A stretch of 31,175 nucleotides of DNA, taken from the NCBI GenBank assembly GCA_964405325.1, contig CAYONM010000017.1, positions 1 to 31,175 of the forward strand. Direction: 5' to 3'. This DNA comes from CAYONM01 sp964405325. GTDB lineage: Bacteria > Planctomycetota > UBA11346. Made by a program: the position numbers and the translations under genes. This document shows, one piece after another, positions 16,907-25,294 of the stretch (position 1 is the first letter of the stretch; every line of letters begins with the position of its first letter). The notes under the pieces were generated by a model. That model saw only the letters and a list, made by a program, of their open reading frames with translations, searched no databases and was not told the origin of the DNA.

Positions 16907-17731
16907 CTACCCCCAGATTCCACACAGGCCCAGCTGATCCTCCAATTCGCGAATCCGCCGCGATCGTCCGCGCCCGCTGTCACGCCCCAGCCGGGCCAAG
17001 GCTTCCACCAGACTTTCCGGTCGCCCCACCGCCCAACCTTTGCGGAAACCGTGCGTGTAGCCCTGCAGATCGTCATCCTCCAAACGGTCGCGAAATTGGC
17101 CGTACAGCCGTTCCTGTTCCGCCTGACTCGGCGACAAGACGCCCAACATGCCTTCATCGCGCAGCACCACCGCTCCATCAACCACCGCACATAAGGCCGG
17201 AGGGGTCAGGTCCACGGCATCTGGCGCTTCCAATCGACTGCCCAGAACCACCGGCGCCGCATCCCGCTCCAGCCACGCCGCGGCAGCCAAGATGGCGCTG
17301 TCGTCGGCTAATAGACAGGCTCGGAAGCGCTGCGACCAGATGCTGCCGCGACCGCCGTGGCGTTGATGCCAGCACCGACTGTAGCGCCCACCCAGGGTCT
17401 GCATCAGTCCCGACAACGACGACAGGCGCTGCCTGATGGCAGCCAGGGATTCCTGGGTGATCTGCCGACCACCAAAGTGCCCCCAACGCTCCCGCAGGCG
17501 TTCGTCCGAATCGAACATTGCCTCCCGATGCTGCAGCACCAGGCGATAACCGCTCGGATCGATGCGATAGGCATAGATGGCCAGGTCGGCCGCCTCCTGC
17601 AATGCCTGCAGCAGATCCCGGAAGTCACGGGCATCCTCCTCGTCTTGCAACAAGGGCTGATCCAGGACGCAGGTGGCGACCAAGTAGTAGCAATGCGGAC
17701 TGCCCAGCAATTGACGGCGTTGTGGCTGCAT
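16907..17731 (-). CDS. RAYT/IS200-like (Y1 transposase fold) protein lacking the HUH motif
   Basis: From ATG 17731 the 274-aa protein follows the layout of REP-associated tyrosine transposases: an opening strand CYYLVATCVLDQPLLQ (14-29), an aromatic strand AIYAYRIDPSGYRLVLQH (51-68), a helix ending SGLMQTLGGRYSRCWHQRHG (107-126), and the gRGSIWSQRFRACLLADD block (127-144). Where active RAYTs carry NHxH, this has SGYR, and the catalytic Tyr helix reads AAAAWLERDAAPVVLG, with no Tyr. It is therefore probably inactive as a transposase. A roughly 100-residue C-terminal extension has a basic RGRSRRIRELEDQ segment that might bind nucleic acid. A longer frame up to 18724 is antisense to lpxA and was dropped. 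Confidence 0.65.
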   Translation of the reverse strand: MQPQRRQLLGSPHCYYLVATCVLDQPLLQDEEDARDFRDLLQALQEAADLAIYAYRIDPSGYRLVLQHREAMFDSDERLRERWGHFGGRQITQESLAAIRQRLSSLSGLMQTLGGRYSRCWHQRHGGRGSIWSQRFRACLLADDSAILAAAAWLERDAAPVVLGSRLEAPDAVDLTPPALCAVVDGAVVLRDEGMLGVLSPSQAEQERLYGQFRDRLEDDDLQGYTHGFRKGWAVGRPESLVEALARLGRDSGRGRSRRIRELEDQLGLCGIWG

Positions 17732-17813
17732 GAGAGCACTATCAGCCAATTCGATGTCAGACAACGAAAAGCCTGCTTGACCCCATTTCACCGCATCTTT
17801 AACCTTTCGGCCA

Positions 17814-17849
17814 CGTCCTGCGGGCCACCGTGGGACGATTCTTTTTTTT
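17814..17849 (+). terminator. terminator/attenuator-like hairpin in the lpxA leader
   Basis: CGTCC (17814-17818) pairs with GGACG (17833-17837), with a smaller CCAC/GTGG pairing inside, and a run of eight T follows at 17842-17849. No plus-strand gene ends nearby, so it may attenuate transcription entering lpxA. The stem is weak. Confidence 0.3.
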
Positions 17850-17911
17850 CCGGCACCCCGGAGCGCAGTGGTGATGATCGGCCGCCCGGATTCGGAATTG
17901 AGAGGAACCCC

Positions 17912-18715
17912 ATGAGCATCCATCCCACGGCCATCGTCGACGCGCAGACCGAGATCCACGACGATGCCATCGTCGGTCCTTTCTGCGTCGTCGGCCCCGG
18001 TGTGCACCTGCATGCCGGCGTGGAACTCCGCAACCATGCCACGGTCTTCAGTGGCACCACCATCGAGTCTGGCACCATCGTGTTTCCGGGCGCGGTGATC
18101 GGCGGTGATCCGCAATCGGTGCACTACGACAACGAGCCGTCCGAGGTCCGCATCGGTCGCAACTGTCGCATCCACGAATGCGTCACCATCAACAAGGGTA
18201 CCGCCGGCGGCGGCATGCAGACCGTGATCGGCGACAATTGCATGATCATGGCCTACGCCCACATCGCCCACGACTGCCACCTGGCCGATTCCATCGTGAT
18301 CTGCAACAACGCCCAGCTGGCGGGCCATGTCCGCGTTGGGCGCAAGGCGGTGATCAGCGGCATGGTTGGCATCCATCACTTTGTCACCATCGGGGAACTG
18401 GCCTTCATCGCCGCCATGAGCGGTGTCAAACGTGATGTCCCCCCCTATGTGATGATCGAAGGCTATCCCGCCGAGGTCCGCGGTCTGAATATTGTCGGAC
18501 TGCGACGTGATGGCTGGAGCCGCGACGACATCGAAGCGATGAAACAGGCCTTCCGGCTGATGTTCCACGATCGCTCGCGGCCCAAGGCCGAAGCCCTGGC
18601 CGAGGTCAACGCCTCGCCCATCAGCAAAGTCCCCTGCGTCAGCCGGCTCAGCTGCTGGATGCACGAGCACCTGACCGAGAGTCGCAAGGGCCGGGCCCAG
18701 GAAGCGCAGCGCTGA
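17912..18715 (+). CDS. lpxA: acyl-ACP:UDP-N-acetylglucosamine O-acyltransferase
   Basis: The 267-aa protein has the hexapeptide-repeat left-handed beta-helix of LpxA over residues 1-185, with catalytic His120 in AHIAHDC (E. coli His125) and Asp121 beside it, then a C-terminal helical domain. It attaches the first 3-hydroxyacyl chain to UDP-GlcNAc, committing it to lipid A, so the organism makes an LPS-type outer membrane. GAGAGG lies about 6 nt before ATG 17912. The open frame upstream of it is non-coding leader. No fabZ or lpxB is adjacent, unlike many genomes; queA follows with overlap instead. Confidence 0.96.
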   Translation: MSIHPTAIVDAQTEIHDDAIVGPFCVVGPGVHLHAGVELRNHATVFSGTTIESGTIVFPGAVIGGDPQSVHYDNEPSEVRIGRNCRIHECVTINKGTAGGGMQTVIGDNCMIMAYAHIAHDCHLADSIVICNNAQLAGHVRVGRKAVISGMVGIHHFVTIGELAFIAAMSGVKRDVPPYVMIEGYPAEVRGLNIVGLRRDGWSRDDIEAMKQAFRLMFHDRSRPKAEALAEVNASPISKVPCVSRLSCWMHEHLTESRKGRAQEAQR

Positions 18716-19737
18716 GCCTCCCAACCGCCGCTTTCGACTACGAACTCCCCGATGAATTGATCGCCCAGCAGGCGGTGGAACCGCGTGACAGCGCCCGCCT
18801 GTTGGTTTCCACGCCGCAAGCCTGTCAGCACCGTCGTTTCTACGACCTGCCCGAGCTGCTGCGGCCTGAGGACCTGCTGGTGATCAACCGGACCCGGGTG
18901 ATTCCGGCCCGACTGTTCGGCCAGAAACACTCCGGCGGCCAGGTCGAGGTGCTGCTGGTGCATCCCGCGGACGATGACCAGCAGTGCTGGCAAGCAATGA
19001 TCCGCGGCAAGGTCCGCCCTGGCACCGTGCTCAGCATCGATTCCGCCACCCTCGAGGTGACCGCCTGTCATGCCGATGGCAGCCGCACTGTTCGCTTTGC
19101 CGATGCCTGCGATGTCCTGGCACTGTGCGATCGGGTCGGGCATGTACCCTTGCCACCGTACATCAAGCGGCCGGATCAGCACACAGACCGTGAGCGTTAT
19201 CAGAGCGTCTTCGCCCAGACGCCCGGTTCGGTTGCGGCGCCCACTGCCAGCCTGCATTTCACCACAGCAGTGCTGGCGGCTTGTCGCCGCCGCGGCATCG
19301 CCATCGCCGATGTCGAGCTGCGGGTCGGCCCCGGCACCTTCAAGCCGGTACAGGTGGAACAGGTCTCCGACCATCCGATCCATGCCGAATGGTGCCACTG
19401 CCCCGCCGCCACGGTGCAGGCCATTGCCGCCTGTCGGCAACGCGGCGGTCGCGTGGTCGCGGTCGGCACCACCGTGGTCCGGACCCTCGAGAGCGCCGCA
19501 CGGCACACCGAACCACTCACCGCCTGGTCGGGCTGGACCCGCCTGTACCTGCATCCCCCGCAGCAACTACAGGTCGTGGACGCCCTGCTGACCAATTTCC
19601 ACCTGCCACGATCCACCCTGTTGATGCTGGTCGCCTGCCTGACCGGACTCGCTCGCCTGCATCACAGCTACCAGCAGGCCCTGCACGAGCGCTATCGCCT
19701 GTTCAGCTATGGCGACGCCATGCTCGTCTTGCCGTAG
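18712..19737 (+). CDS. queA: S-adenosylmethionine:tRNA ribosyltransferase-isomerase
   Basis: QueA transfers and isomerises the ribose of SAM onto 7-aminomethyl-7-deazaguanine tRNA to give epoxyqueuosine. Conserved segments are FDYELPDELIAQ at the start, VINRTRVIPARLFGQK, YQSVFAQTPGSVAAPTASLHF, VGPGTFKPV and TNFHLPRSTLLMLV near the end. The N-terminal conserved block lies upstream of TTG 18757, the first conventional start in frame. No ATG, GTG or TTG occurs earlier in the open frame, so CTG 18712, whose CTGA overlaps the lpxA stop, is the best start and gives 341 aa, a normal family length. Translational coupling to lpxA is likely. If TTG is really used, the protein would be N-truncated. Confidence 0.93.
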   Translation: MSLPTAAFDYELPDELIAQQAVEPRDSARLLVSTPQACQHRRFYDLPELLRPEDLLVINRTRVIPARLFGQKHSGGQVEVLLVHPADDDQQCWQAMIRGKVRPGTVLSIDSATLEVTACHADGSRTVRFADACDVLALCDRVGHVPLPPYIKRPDQHTDRERYQSVFAQTPGSVAAPTASLHFTTAVLAACRRRGIAIADVELRVGPGTFKPVQVEQVSDHPIHAEWCHCPAATVQAIAACRQRGGRVVAVGTTVVRTLESAARHTEPLTAWSGWTRLYLHPPQQLQVVDALLTNFHLPRSTLLMLVACLTGLARLHHSYQQALHERYRLFSYGDAMLVLP

Positions 19738-19762
19738 ACCGAACGGGCACCAGCATGGCGCG

Positions 19763-20845
19763 ATGTGTCGTGGAACCTTTACCGATGCCGATATCCAGGC
19801 CCTGGTCGAACAGGGGCAGATCCGCAGCGAGCAGCCCCTGGCCACAGGCCAGGTGCAGCCCGCCAGCCTGGATCTTCGCCTGGGCGCAGAAGCCTGGCGC
19901 ATGCCCGGCAGCACCCTGCCCCGCGAGCATGAGTCCATTCGTGACCTGATCGACTGTCTGGCCCTGGAACGCCTGGACCTGAACACCGCCACCTGCCTGG
20001 CACGTGGCTGCGTCTATCTGATCCGTCTGCAGGAAGCCGTCGCCCTGCCATCGGGGGTAGAAGCCTACTGCAATGCCAAAAGTTCCACCGGTCGCATCGA
20101 CGTCGCGACCCGCGTCCTATGCGATGGCAATGCCCGTTACGACCGCATTGCGGCCGGCTACCGCGGCGAGCTGTGGCTGGAGGTCACCTCGCGCAGTTTC
20201 GATGTGGTGCTCCAGGCTGATTGCTGCCTGAATCAGGCGATTTTTTTCCGGCAGCGACGCCTGCTGGATCAAGCCGCACTCCAGCAGGAGCATGCGCTGC
20301 AATCGCTGCTGTTGGACGAGCAAGGCGTGGTAAACAGCGGCATCAACGATGGCCGACTGATCCTGCGTGCCCATCTCGACCGCCCGGTGGTCGGCTATGT
20401 TGCCCGCCGGAGCCATCGCCCCATCGATCTTCGCCCCGGTCAACGCCACGATTCGCGGCATTATTTCACGGCGATTCCGCAACCCGATTCCGGTTATCTG
20501 TTTCTGGAAAAGGATCGTTTCTATATCCTGGCCAGTCGTGAGCGCCTGGTGGTGCCGCCGCATCTGGCCTGCGAGATGGTTCCCTACGATCCCGCCGCTG
20601 GCGAGTTTCGCGCGCACTATGCCGGCTTCTTCGATCCCGGCTTCGGCATCCATACGGACGGGGCCCAGGGCACCCGTGCAGTACTGGAAGTACGTCCACA
20701 CGAAGACGACCTGATCCTCCGCGATGGCCAACCCATCGGCGCCATGGTCTACGAACGCCTGACCGCCCCGTGCCACCGACAATACGGTCACGGCAGCCAC
20801 TACGCCGTCCAGAACGGGCCACGGCTGAGCAAATATTTCGATTAA
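19763..20845 (+). CDS. dcd: 2'-deoxycytidine 5'-triphosphate deaminase, long two-domain form
   Basis: The 360-aa product matches the long DCD family (PF06559 type), in which two dUTPase/Dcd-like beta domains are fused. The first has GQVQPASLDLRLGAEAWRM near 30 and YCNAKSSTGRIDVATRV near 97-113, the usual SSxxR motif region. The second has HYFTAIPQPDSGYLFLEKDRFYILASRE and HYAGFFDPGFG near 295. It converts dCTP to dUTP for dTMP synthesis. ATG 19763 is preferred; the in-frame start at 19709 lies within queA. It follows queA by 25 bp. Its TAA overlaps the convergent kinase's stop by 4 bases. Confidence 0.88.
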   Translation: MCRGTFTDADIQALVEQGQIRSEQPLATGQVQPASLDLRLGAEAWRMPGSTLPREHESIRDLIDCLALERLDLNTATCLARGCVYLIRLQEAVALPSGVEAYCNAKSSTGRIDVATRVLCDGNARYDRIAAGYRGELWLEVTSRSFDVVLQADCCLNQAIFFRQRRLLDQAALQQEHALQSLLLDEQGVVNSGINDGRLILRAHLDRPVVGYVARRSHRPIDLRPGQRHDSRHYFTAIPQPDSGYLFLEKDRFYILASRERLVVPPHLACEMVPYDPAAGEFRAHYAGFFDPGFGIHTDGAQGTRAVLEVRPHEDDLILRDGQPIGAMVYERLTAPCHRQYGHGSHYAVQNGPRLSKYFD

Positions 20846-22410
20846 CCAGATCCACCTTCAGCATGTTCTGCAGCCGGCAGCAGCACGCGCACATCAGTGC
20901 CGCCGCCCGTCCGATTCTGGAGGGTGATCACCCCTTCGGCAGAACGGATCAGGCGCTGCACCACCGTCAGGCCGAGACCGGTCCCCTGCGGTTTGGTGCT
21001 GAAAAACGGGGTGAATATCCGCTCTTGCTGGTCATCGGGAATGCCCGGGCCATTGTCGCAGACACACAGTTCCACCGCTGGCCGCTGATCAGGCAGCGTG
21101 CCAGCATCGGCCGTGACCTCGATACGCGGCTCGCTTGTCCCGCGCAAGGCCTGCATGGCGTTGGTCACCAGGTTGACAACGATCTGTCGGAAGTGGTCGG
21201 GATCGACCATGGCGTCGGGACAGGCATCGCTGACGGAACACTCGATCAGCAGCAGCGGGTCTTCACGCATGGCCCGCTTCAATTGGTTGCAGCATTCCTG
21301 CAAAAACTCCCGCAGCGCCACGACCCGCGGATTCGGCCCTGGCTGCCGGGTCAGCCGCATGAAATCAGCGACAATACGCTCCAGGCGATCGGACTCGCTG
21401 ACAATGATGCCCGCCAAACTGGCGCCATCGCGCTGTCCCAATTCCTCCAGCACTTCCGCCAGCTCCTGCGCACAGCCTCGCAATGAGGCCAGAGGATTAC
21501 GCACTTCATGGGCAATGCCGGCAGCCATTTCCACCAGACTCGCCAGATGCTCGGTACGCCGCACATCCGCTTCCAGGCGCTGCTGCTGGGTTTCATCGCT
21601 GATGGTCAGTACCCGTCCCCGCCAGCGGCCGCGTCGACCGCGCAGATCGGCGGCCCGCAAACGCAGATGTTCGCCCTGCGGGCCTTCCAACTGGCTGACC
21701 CGATGTCCACGGCCCGCCAGAAGCGTTCGGACCGGCTCGTAGCGTGCATGGCGGAACACCTCAGCGAGCGCAACCCCCAGCAAGTCTCCCTCCAAGCCTA
21801 GCAGCCGCATGGCTTCGTCATTGCAATGCAGCAGGCCACCCCGGTTGTCGATTGCGATCACGCCATCCCCCAACTGGTCCAGTAGATCACCGACCACCAG
21901 CCGCTGCTCCTGTTGTCGACGCGCCAGGGTCTGGCCGAGTGTGTCCACCAGGAACAATCCCAAAACCTGTACCAGCAGGCTGCCGATGATCTCGTTGCCG
22001 ACAAAGAGATGGGCATTAGCGGTGACCAACACCTCTGGAAACGGCACATTCTTGGCGACGTAGAGCACCGAAATCAGAGCCAGAACCAGACTACCGAGGC
22101 CGGGCAACAGGAAGGGCAACACTCCTGGCAAAACCAGATTACCGGTCAACACCACGGCGAATATCAAGGGGGTGCCCGGTCCCTGCACGCCACCGCAGAG
22201 AAAAATCACCCCACCGCACCAGAGCAGGTCGAACACCAGATGGATCACCAGCTGACGTCGGGTGACCACCCAGGGAACGGCCATCACCAGCCCGAGCGCC
22301 AAAATCATGACCCCGCACAGCAGGAGCAGGATGTAGGTGGTGACCGTGCCGAAATCGATGCCGTCCTGGTAGAAACCAGCAACCGCAAAGGCCCCCACTG
22401 CCATGGCCAA
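20842..22410 (-). CDS. PilS-like membrane sensor histidine kinase
   Basis: From the first conventional start (TTG 22410; ATG 22404 follows) the protein has 522 residues: membrane helices in about 1-160, a short coiled coil, a PAS domain (170-275), HisKA with His301 in AAGIAHEVRNPLASL, and an HATPase with VNLVTNAMQAL, DNGPGIP and GTGLGLTVV. This is the PilS/NtrB-type arrangement and it follows pilC, so pilus regulation is plausible. The open frame runs upstream as ...RASARLIGLIRLLLL, which would complete the otherwise short first membrane helix, so the true start may be an atypical codon such as CTG 22476. No pilR is in the window. Confidence 0.85.
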   Translation of the reverse strand: MAMAVGAFAVAGFYQDGIDFGTVTTYILLLLCGVMILALGLVMAVPWVVTRRQLVIHLVFDLLWCGGVIFLCGGVQGPGTPLIFAVVLTGNLVLPGVLPFLLPGLGSLVLALISVLYVAKNVPFPEVLVTANAHLFVGNEIIGSLLVQVLGLFLVDTLGQTLARRQQEQRLVVGDLLDQLGDGVIAIDNRGGLLHCNDEAMRLLGLEGDLLGVALAEVFRHARYEPVRTLLAGRGHRVSQLEGPQGEHLRLRAADLRGRRGRWRGRVLTISDETQQQRLEADVRRTEHLASLVEMAAGIAHEVRNPLASLRGCAQELAEVLEELGQRDGASLAGIIVSESDRLERIVADFMRLTRQPGPNPRVVALREFLQECCNQLKRAMREDPLLLIECSVSDACPDAMVDPDHFRQIVVNLVTNAMQALRGTSEPRIEVTADAGTLPDQRPAVELCVCDNGPGIPDDQQERIFTPFFSTKPQGTGLGLTVVQRLIRSAEGVITLQNRTGGGTDVRVLLPAAEHAEGGSG

Positions 22411-22490
22411 CAGCAGTAGGCGGATCAGGCCGATCAGGCGGGCTGAGGCCCGGACGTCATGCCGATGCCGATCCAGTGGACTTCGAGCGA

Positions 22491-23729
22491 TCAGGACAGG
22501 GCCTTCTGCATTTCCAGAATCGGCAGGAATATCGCCAGCACGATGGTCCCGACCAAGGCACCCATGATGCCAAGCATGAAGGGTTCGATCAGGCTGGTCA
22601 GTGATTTCACCATCGCTTCCACCTGCTCATCATAGAAATCCGCGACCTTGATCAGCAGCTGCTCCAGTGCCCCCGAGCGCTCGCCAATACCGATCATCTT
22701 CACGACCATGGGCGGGAACAGCCAGGAGGACTCCAGGAAGGTGGAGATATTTTCACCACCACGGACCGTTTCGCGAGTATCCAACAACAGGTTTTCGATC
22801 AACTTGTTGCCCGAGGTGGTCGCAACGATCTCCAAAGCACCGAGAATCGGCACGCCCGACGTCAGCAGAGTGGCGAAGGTGCGGGCAAAACGGCTGACCG
22901 CCACCTTTTGCCCCAGACCACCGAAGACCGGCAGCTTCAGCTTGATGGTATCCAGAACCACCTGGGCCGACGGCACCCTCATCGCCACCATATAGCCGAT
23001 CCAGGCCGCAACGATGAGGATCAACAGCACATGCCAATTGGCCTGGGTCCAGTTGGAGGCGAACAGAATCACCTTGGTGATACCGGGCAGTTCTCCCCCC
23101 AGCGACGAGAACATGGTCTCGAACTGGGGCACCACGCCGATCAGCAGGTAGATCGTGATGCTGATCACCATGACCAGCGACACCACCGGATAGGTCATGG
23201 CCGATTTGATTTCGCGCTTCAAGGCTTCAGAGCGCTCGAGGAAGTCCGACAGACGGTCCAGGATGGTATCGAGCTGACCGGAAGCCTCACCCGCTTTGAT
23301 CATATTGATGTAGATGGACGGGAAGATGCGCGGGTAGCCGGTCATGCCGTCCGACAAGGACGAGCCCCCACGCACCAACTGTGACAACTCCATCAGGCCT
23401 TCGCCAAAGCCCCTGTTGCTGTCGCGTGTCTGTTCACCAAGGATATCCAGGGCTTCCAGCAAGGGGATGCCGGCACCTAACATGGTGGCCAACTGTCGGG
23501 TGAACAAAGCCAGCTCGGCGCTTTTGGCCGATCGCTGGGCTTTGTTCAATTTGGCGAAGAGTCCCTCACCACCACCGCCACCAGACACACCGAGGGCGAC
23601 CTTGAGGGAGACGACATTCAGACCCTGCTGGCGCAGACGACCAATGGCGTCGGGCTGGCTTTCAGCCTCGATGGTGCCTTTGACATCACGACCAGCATCG
23701 TTGCGAGCGACATAATTGAAACGTGCCAC
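22491..23729 (-). CDS. pilC: type IV pilus inner-membrane platform protein
   Basis: The 412-aa protein is a PilC/GspF family member. It begins with the ARFNYVARNDAGRDVKGTIEA motif region, then a Gly-rich linker (about 49-55) and two homologous T2SSF domains (about 70-195 and 275-400), each with the GxPLL/GVPIL and GEASGQL / GERSGAL signatures, and three membrane helices (near 170-200, 220-245 and 380-405). It forms the platform linking the PilB/PilT ATPases to pilus assembly. Start is GTG 23729 with AGGAG 9 nt upstream. PilB and PilT are not in the window. A PilS-like kinase gene follows on the same strand. Confidence 0.94.
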   Translation of the reverse strand: MARFNYVARNDAGRDVKGTIEAESQPDAIGRLRQQGLNVVSLKVALGVSGGGGGEGLFAKLNKAQRSAKSAELALFTRQLATMLGAGIPLLEALDILGEQTRDSNRGFGEGLMELSQLVRGGSSLSDGMTGYPRIFPSIYINMIKAGEASGQLDTILDRLSDFLERSEALKREIKSAMTYPVVSLVMVISITIYLLIGVVPQFETMFSSLGGELPGITKVILFASNWTQANWHVLLILIVAAWIGYMVAMRVPSAQVVLDTIKLKLPVFGGLGQKVAVSRFARTFATLLTSGVPILGALEIVATTSGNKLIENLLLDTRETVRGGENISTFLESSWLFPPMVVKMIGIGERSGALEQLLIKVADFYDEQVEAMVKSLTSLIEPFMLGIMGALVGTIVLAIFLPILEMQKALS

Positions 23730-23802
23730 AGCGGCTACTCCTGGCGTTCACATCGGCAGGCGACTCAGGCCGTTCGCCAACGCTGCTCCCCGGTGGTATG
23801 GT

Positions 23803-23836
23803 AGAAGCCGCCATCGATGATGGCGCCATGACTTCT
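23803..23836 (-). promoter_or_regulatory. stem-loop between sufE and pilC
   Basis: CGCCATC (23809-23815) and GATGGCG (23819-23825) form a perfect 7-bp stem with a 3-nt loop, extended after a bulge by AGAAG (23803-23807) and CTTCT (23832-23836). No T-run follows, so it is not a classical terminator. The role may be in the leader upstream of pilC. Confidence 0.4.
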
Positions 23837-23948
23837 GCACCATGATTGTGGGCCGCAACCGCTCTGACCGCAAGCAGCTATGACAATTCCGCGAGCGACC
23901 CTATGACTCTTTGTCCATGGAGCATGACACCAACGCACCTGTCCTGAT

Positions 23949-23981
23949 GGCCTTCAGGCACCATCCTGATGGCTGAAGGCC
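23949..23981 (-). terminator. hairpin at the end of sufE
   Basis: GGCCTTCAG (23949-23957) and CTGAAGGCC (23973-23981) are a perfect 9-bp inverted repeat spanning the sufE stop codon. There is no T-tract after it, so it could be a Rho-independent-like pause or an mRNA 3' stabiliser. Confidence 0.4.
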
Positions 23982-24379
23982 AGAGCGTAGGCTTTGACCT
24001 GCTTGACCATCGCCGCCAGACCGTTGGCGCGATTGCTACTCAGATTCTGATTCAATCCCAATTCTTCGATGAAAGCCGGATCGGCAGCGAGGATCTCCGT
24101 CGGCTTGTGCTGATCATACACACGCAGCAACAAGGCCACCAGTCCACGTACGATCACGGCATCGGAGTCGGCCACATAGCGGATCCGTCCGTTTTCCAGC
24201 CAGGCATGCAACCAGACCGTGGACGAGCAGCCACGCACCTTGTTGGCATCAACGCGGTGTTCCTCGGCCAATTCGGGCAATTGCCGGCCAATGGCAATAA
24301 TGTGCTGGTAGCGTTCTTCCCAGCTCTCGAAGGCTTCGAATTCCTCGACGATGGCCGCTTGCGTCATCAATATGTTCAT
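23954..24379 (-). CDS. sufE: SufE-family cysteine desulfurase activator
   Basis: From ATG 24379 the 141-aa product matches SufE: an N-terminal helix region (IVEEFEAFESWEERYQHI), then LPELAEEHRVDANKVRGCSSTVWL with the sulfur-accepting Cys51 in the usual V.GC.S.VW motif, and a C-terminal LGLNQNLSSNRANGLAAMV typical of the family (usually L.P.R..G). SufE takes persulfide sulfur from SufS/CsdA and passes it to the Fe-S scaffold. Starts at 24415 and 24367 are also in frame. No suf genes are adjacent, so it is a stand-alone copy. It is transcribed away from the J-domain gene. Confidence 0.9.
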   Translation of the reverse strand: MNILMTQAAIVEEFEAFESWEERYQHIIAIGRQLPELAEEHRVDANKVRGCSSTVWLHAWLENGRIRYVADSDAVIVRGLVALLLRVYDQHKPTEILAADPAFIEELGLNQNLSSNRANGLAAMVKQVKAYALAFSHQDGA

Positions 24380-24481
24380 GGCGATCAAGGTTTGAATCCT
24401 CGCTCGACATGGCAACCGCTAACCCATCCCATCCTTGCCATGACGCGAATCTCGTGTTTATAAAAGGCCGAGGCAGCTTTC

Positions 24482-25285
24482 GTGAATCCAGATCTGCATC
24501 AGGCCTGCATCGTGCTGTTCGGTCCGGAAGGGGCCGACCCACGTTTTCTGCACAATCTTTCAGTGGAACGACTACGCCGGGTCTATCGACAACGGGTCAA
24601 GCAGTGCCATCCCGATCGTGCGCACGCCATGGGCCGACGCGCTGCGACCTTGACCCTGGAATTCAAGCGGGTGGCGCACAGCTACCAATCACTGCTGGCT
24701 TGGCTGGCGCGACCAAAGCGGCAACACCGTCAGGCGCCGGCACAGCGCCGCCGGAGCGCCCGTAGCTGGCGACGCGCCACCGCACCGAATGCCGAACGCG
24801 CCCGCCAGGCGCACCAAGAGACGAAGACCGACTCACATTCCGCCAGCGGCCGTCAGCCCAAGGCCGAGGCGGCACGCCACCGCCGGCCCGGCCAGCTACC
24901 CAACCGACGCCTGTTCCTGGCCGAATATCTGTACCACCGGGGCCTGGTCAGCTACCAGCAGCTGATCGCAGCCCTGGTCTGGCAGCGCCGGCAACGGCCA
25001 CTCTTCGGACAACTGGCGGTGGAATGGGGCTATCTGAGCAAGGAACTGGTGCAGCAGGTCATCAGCGCACAGCAAGCCGGCGAACGCTTCGGCGACTGCG
25101 CCCGCCGCTTGGGTCTGCTGAGCATTTTTCAGCACTACGCCCTGATCGGTAAACAGCGCAGCATGCAGCAGCCGATCGGTCAGTGGTTCATCCAGCACGA
25201 TGTCTGTACCGAGGCGCAGATCGACACCTCCGTCGAACAATTGAAGGAACACAATCGCCACGTGCTGCTGGGCAGTTGGCGCTGA
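24482..25285 (+). CDS. J-domain protein with MshEN/GspE_N-like C-terminal repeats
   Basis: From GTG 24482 the 267-aa protein begins with a J-domain-like segment: LRRVYRQRVKQCHPDRA (31-47) with the HPD tripeptide at 43-45, the DnaK-contacting motif. A basic, low-complexity linker follows (about 78-135). The rest (140-265) reads as about four repeats of a GspE_N/MshEN-like pattern: FLAEYLYHRGLVSYQQLIAAL, FGQLAVEWGYLSKEL, FGDCARRLGLLSIFQ and IGQWFIQHDVCTEAQI. MshEN domains bind cyclic di-GMP in some pilus/secretion ATPases; binding here is inference. Homologues combining J and GspE_N-like domains are, to my knowledge, little studied. It is convergent with comFB, 9 bp apart. Confidence 0.7.
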   Translation: MNPDLHQACIVLFGPEGADPRFLHNLSVERLRRVYRQRVKQCHPDRAHAMGRRAATLTLEFKRVAHSYQSLLAWLARPKRQHRQAPAQRRRSARSWRRATAPNAERARQAHQETKTDSHSASGRQPKAEAARHRRPGQLPNRRLFLAEYLYHRGLVSYQQLIAALVWQRRQRPLFGQLAVEWGYLSKELVQQVISAQQAGERFGDCARRLGLLSIFQHYALIGKQRSMQQPIGQWFIQHDVCTEAQIDTSVEQLKEHNRHVLLGSWR

Positions 25286-25294
25286 GTTTTCCCG

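Noticed and set aside
17357..17911. Upstream extension of the lpxA frame
   Set aside because: LpxA homology begins at ATG 17912 with a good ribosome-binding site; the extension is antisense to the RAYT-like gene.
17732..18724. N-terminal extension of the RAYT-like frame (to 605 aa)
   Set aside because: It runs antisense through lpxA and gives low-complexity, His/Asp-rich sequence.
18463..19566. 367-aa minus-strand open frame
   Set aside because: Antisense to lpxA/queA, both recognised families.
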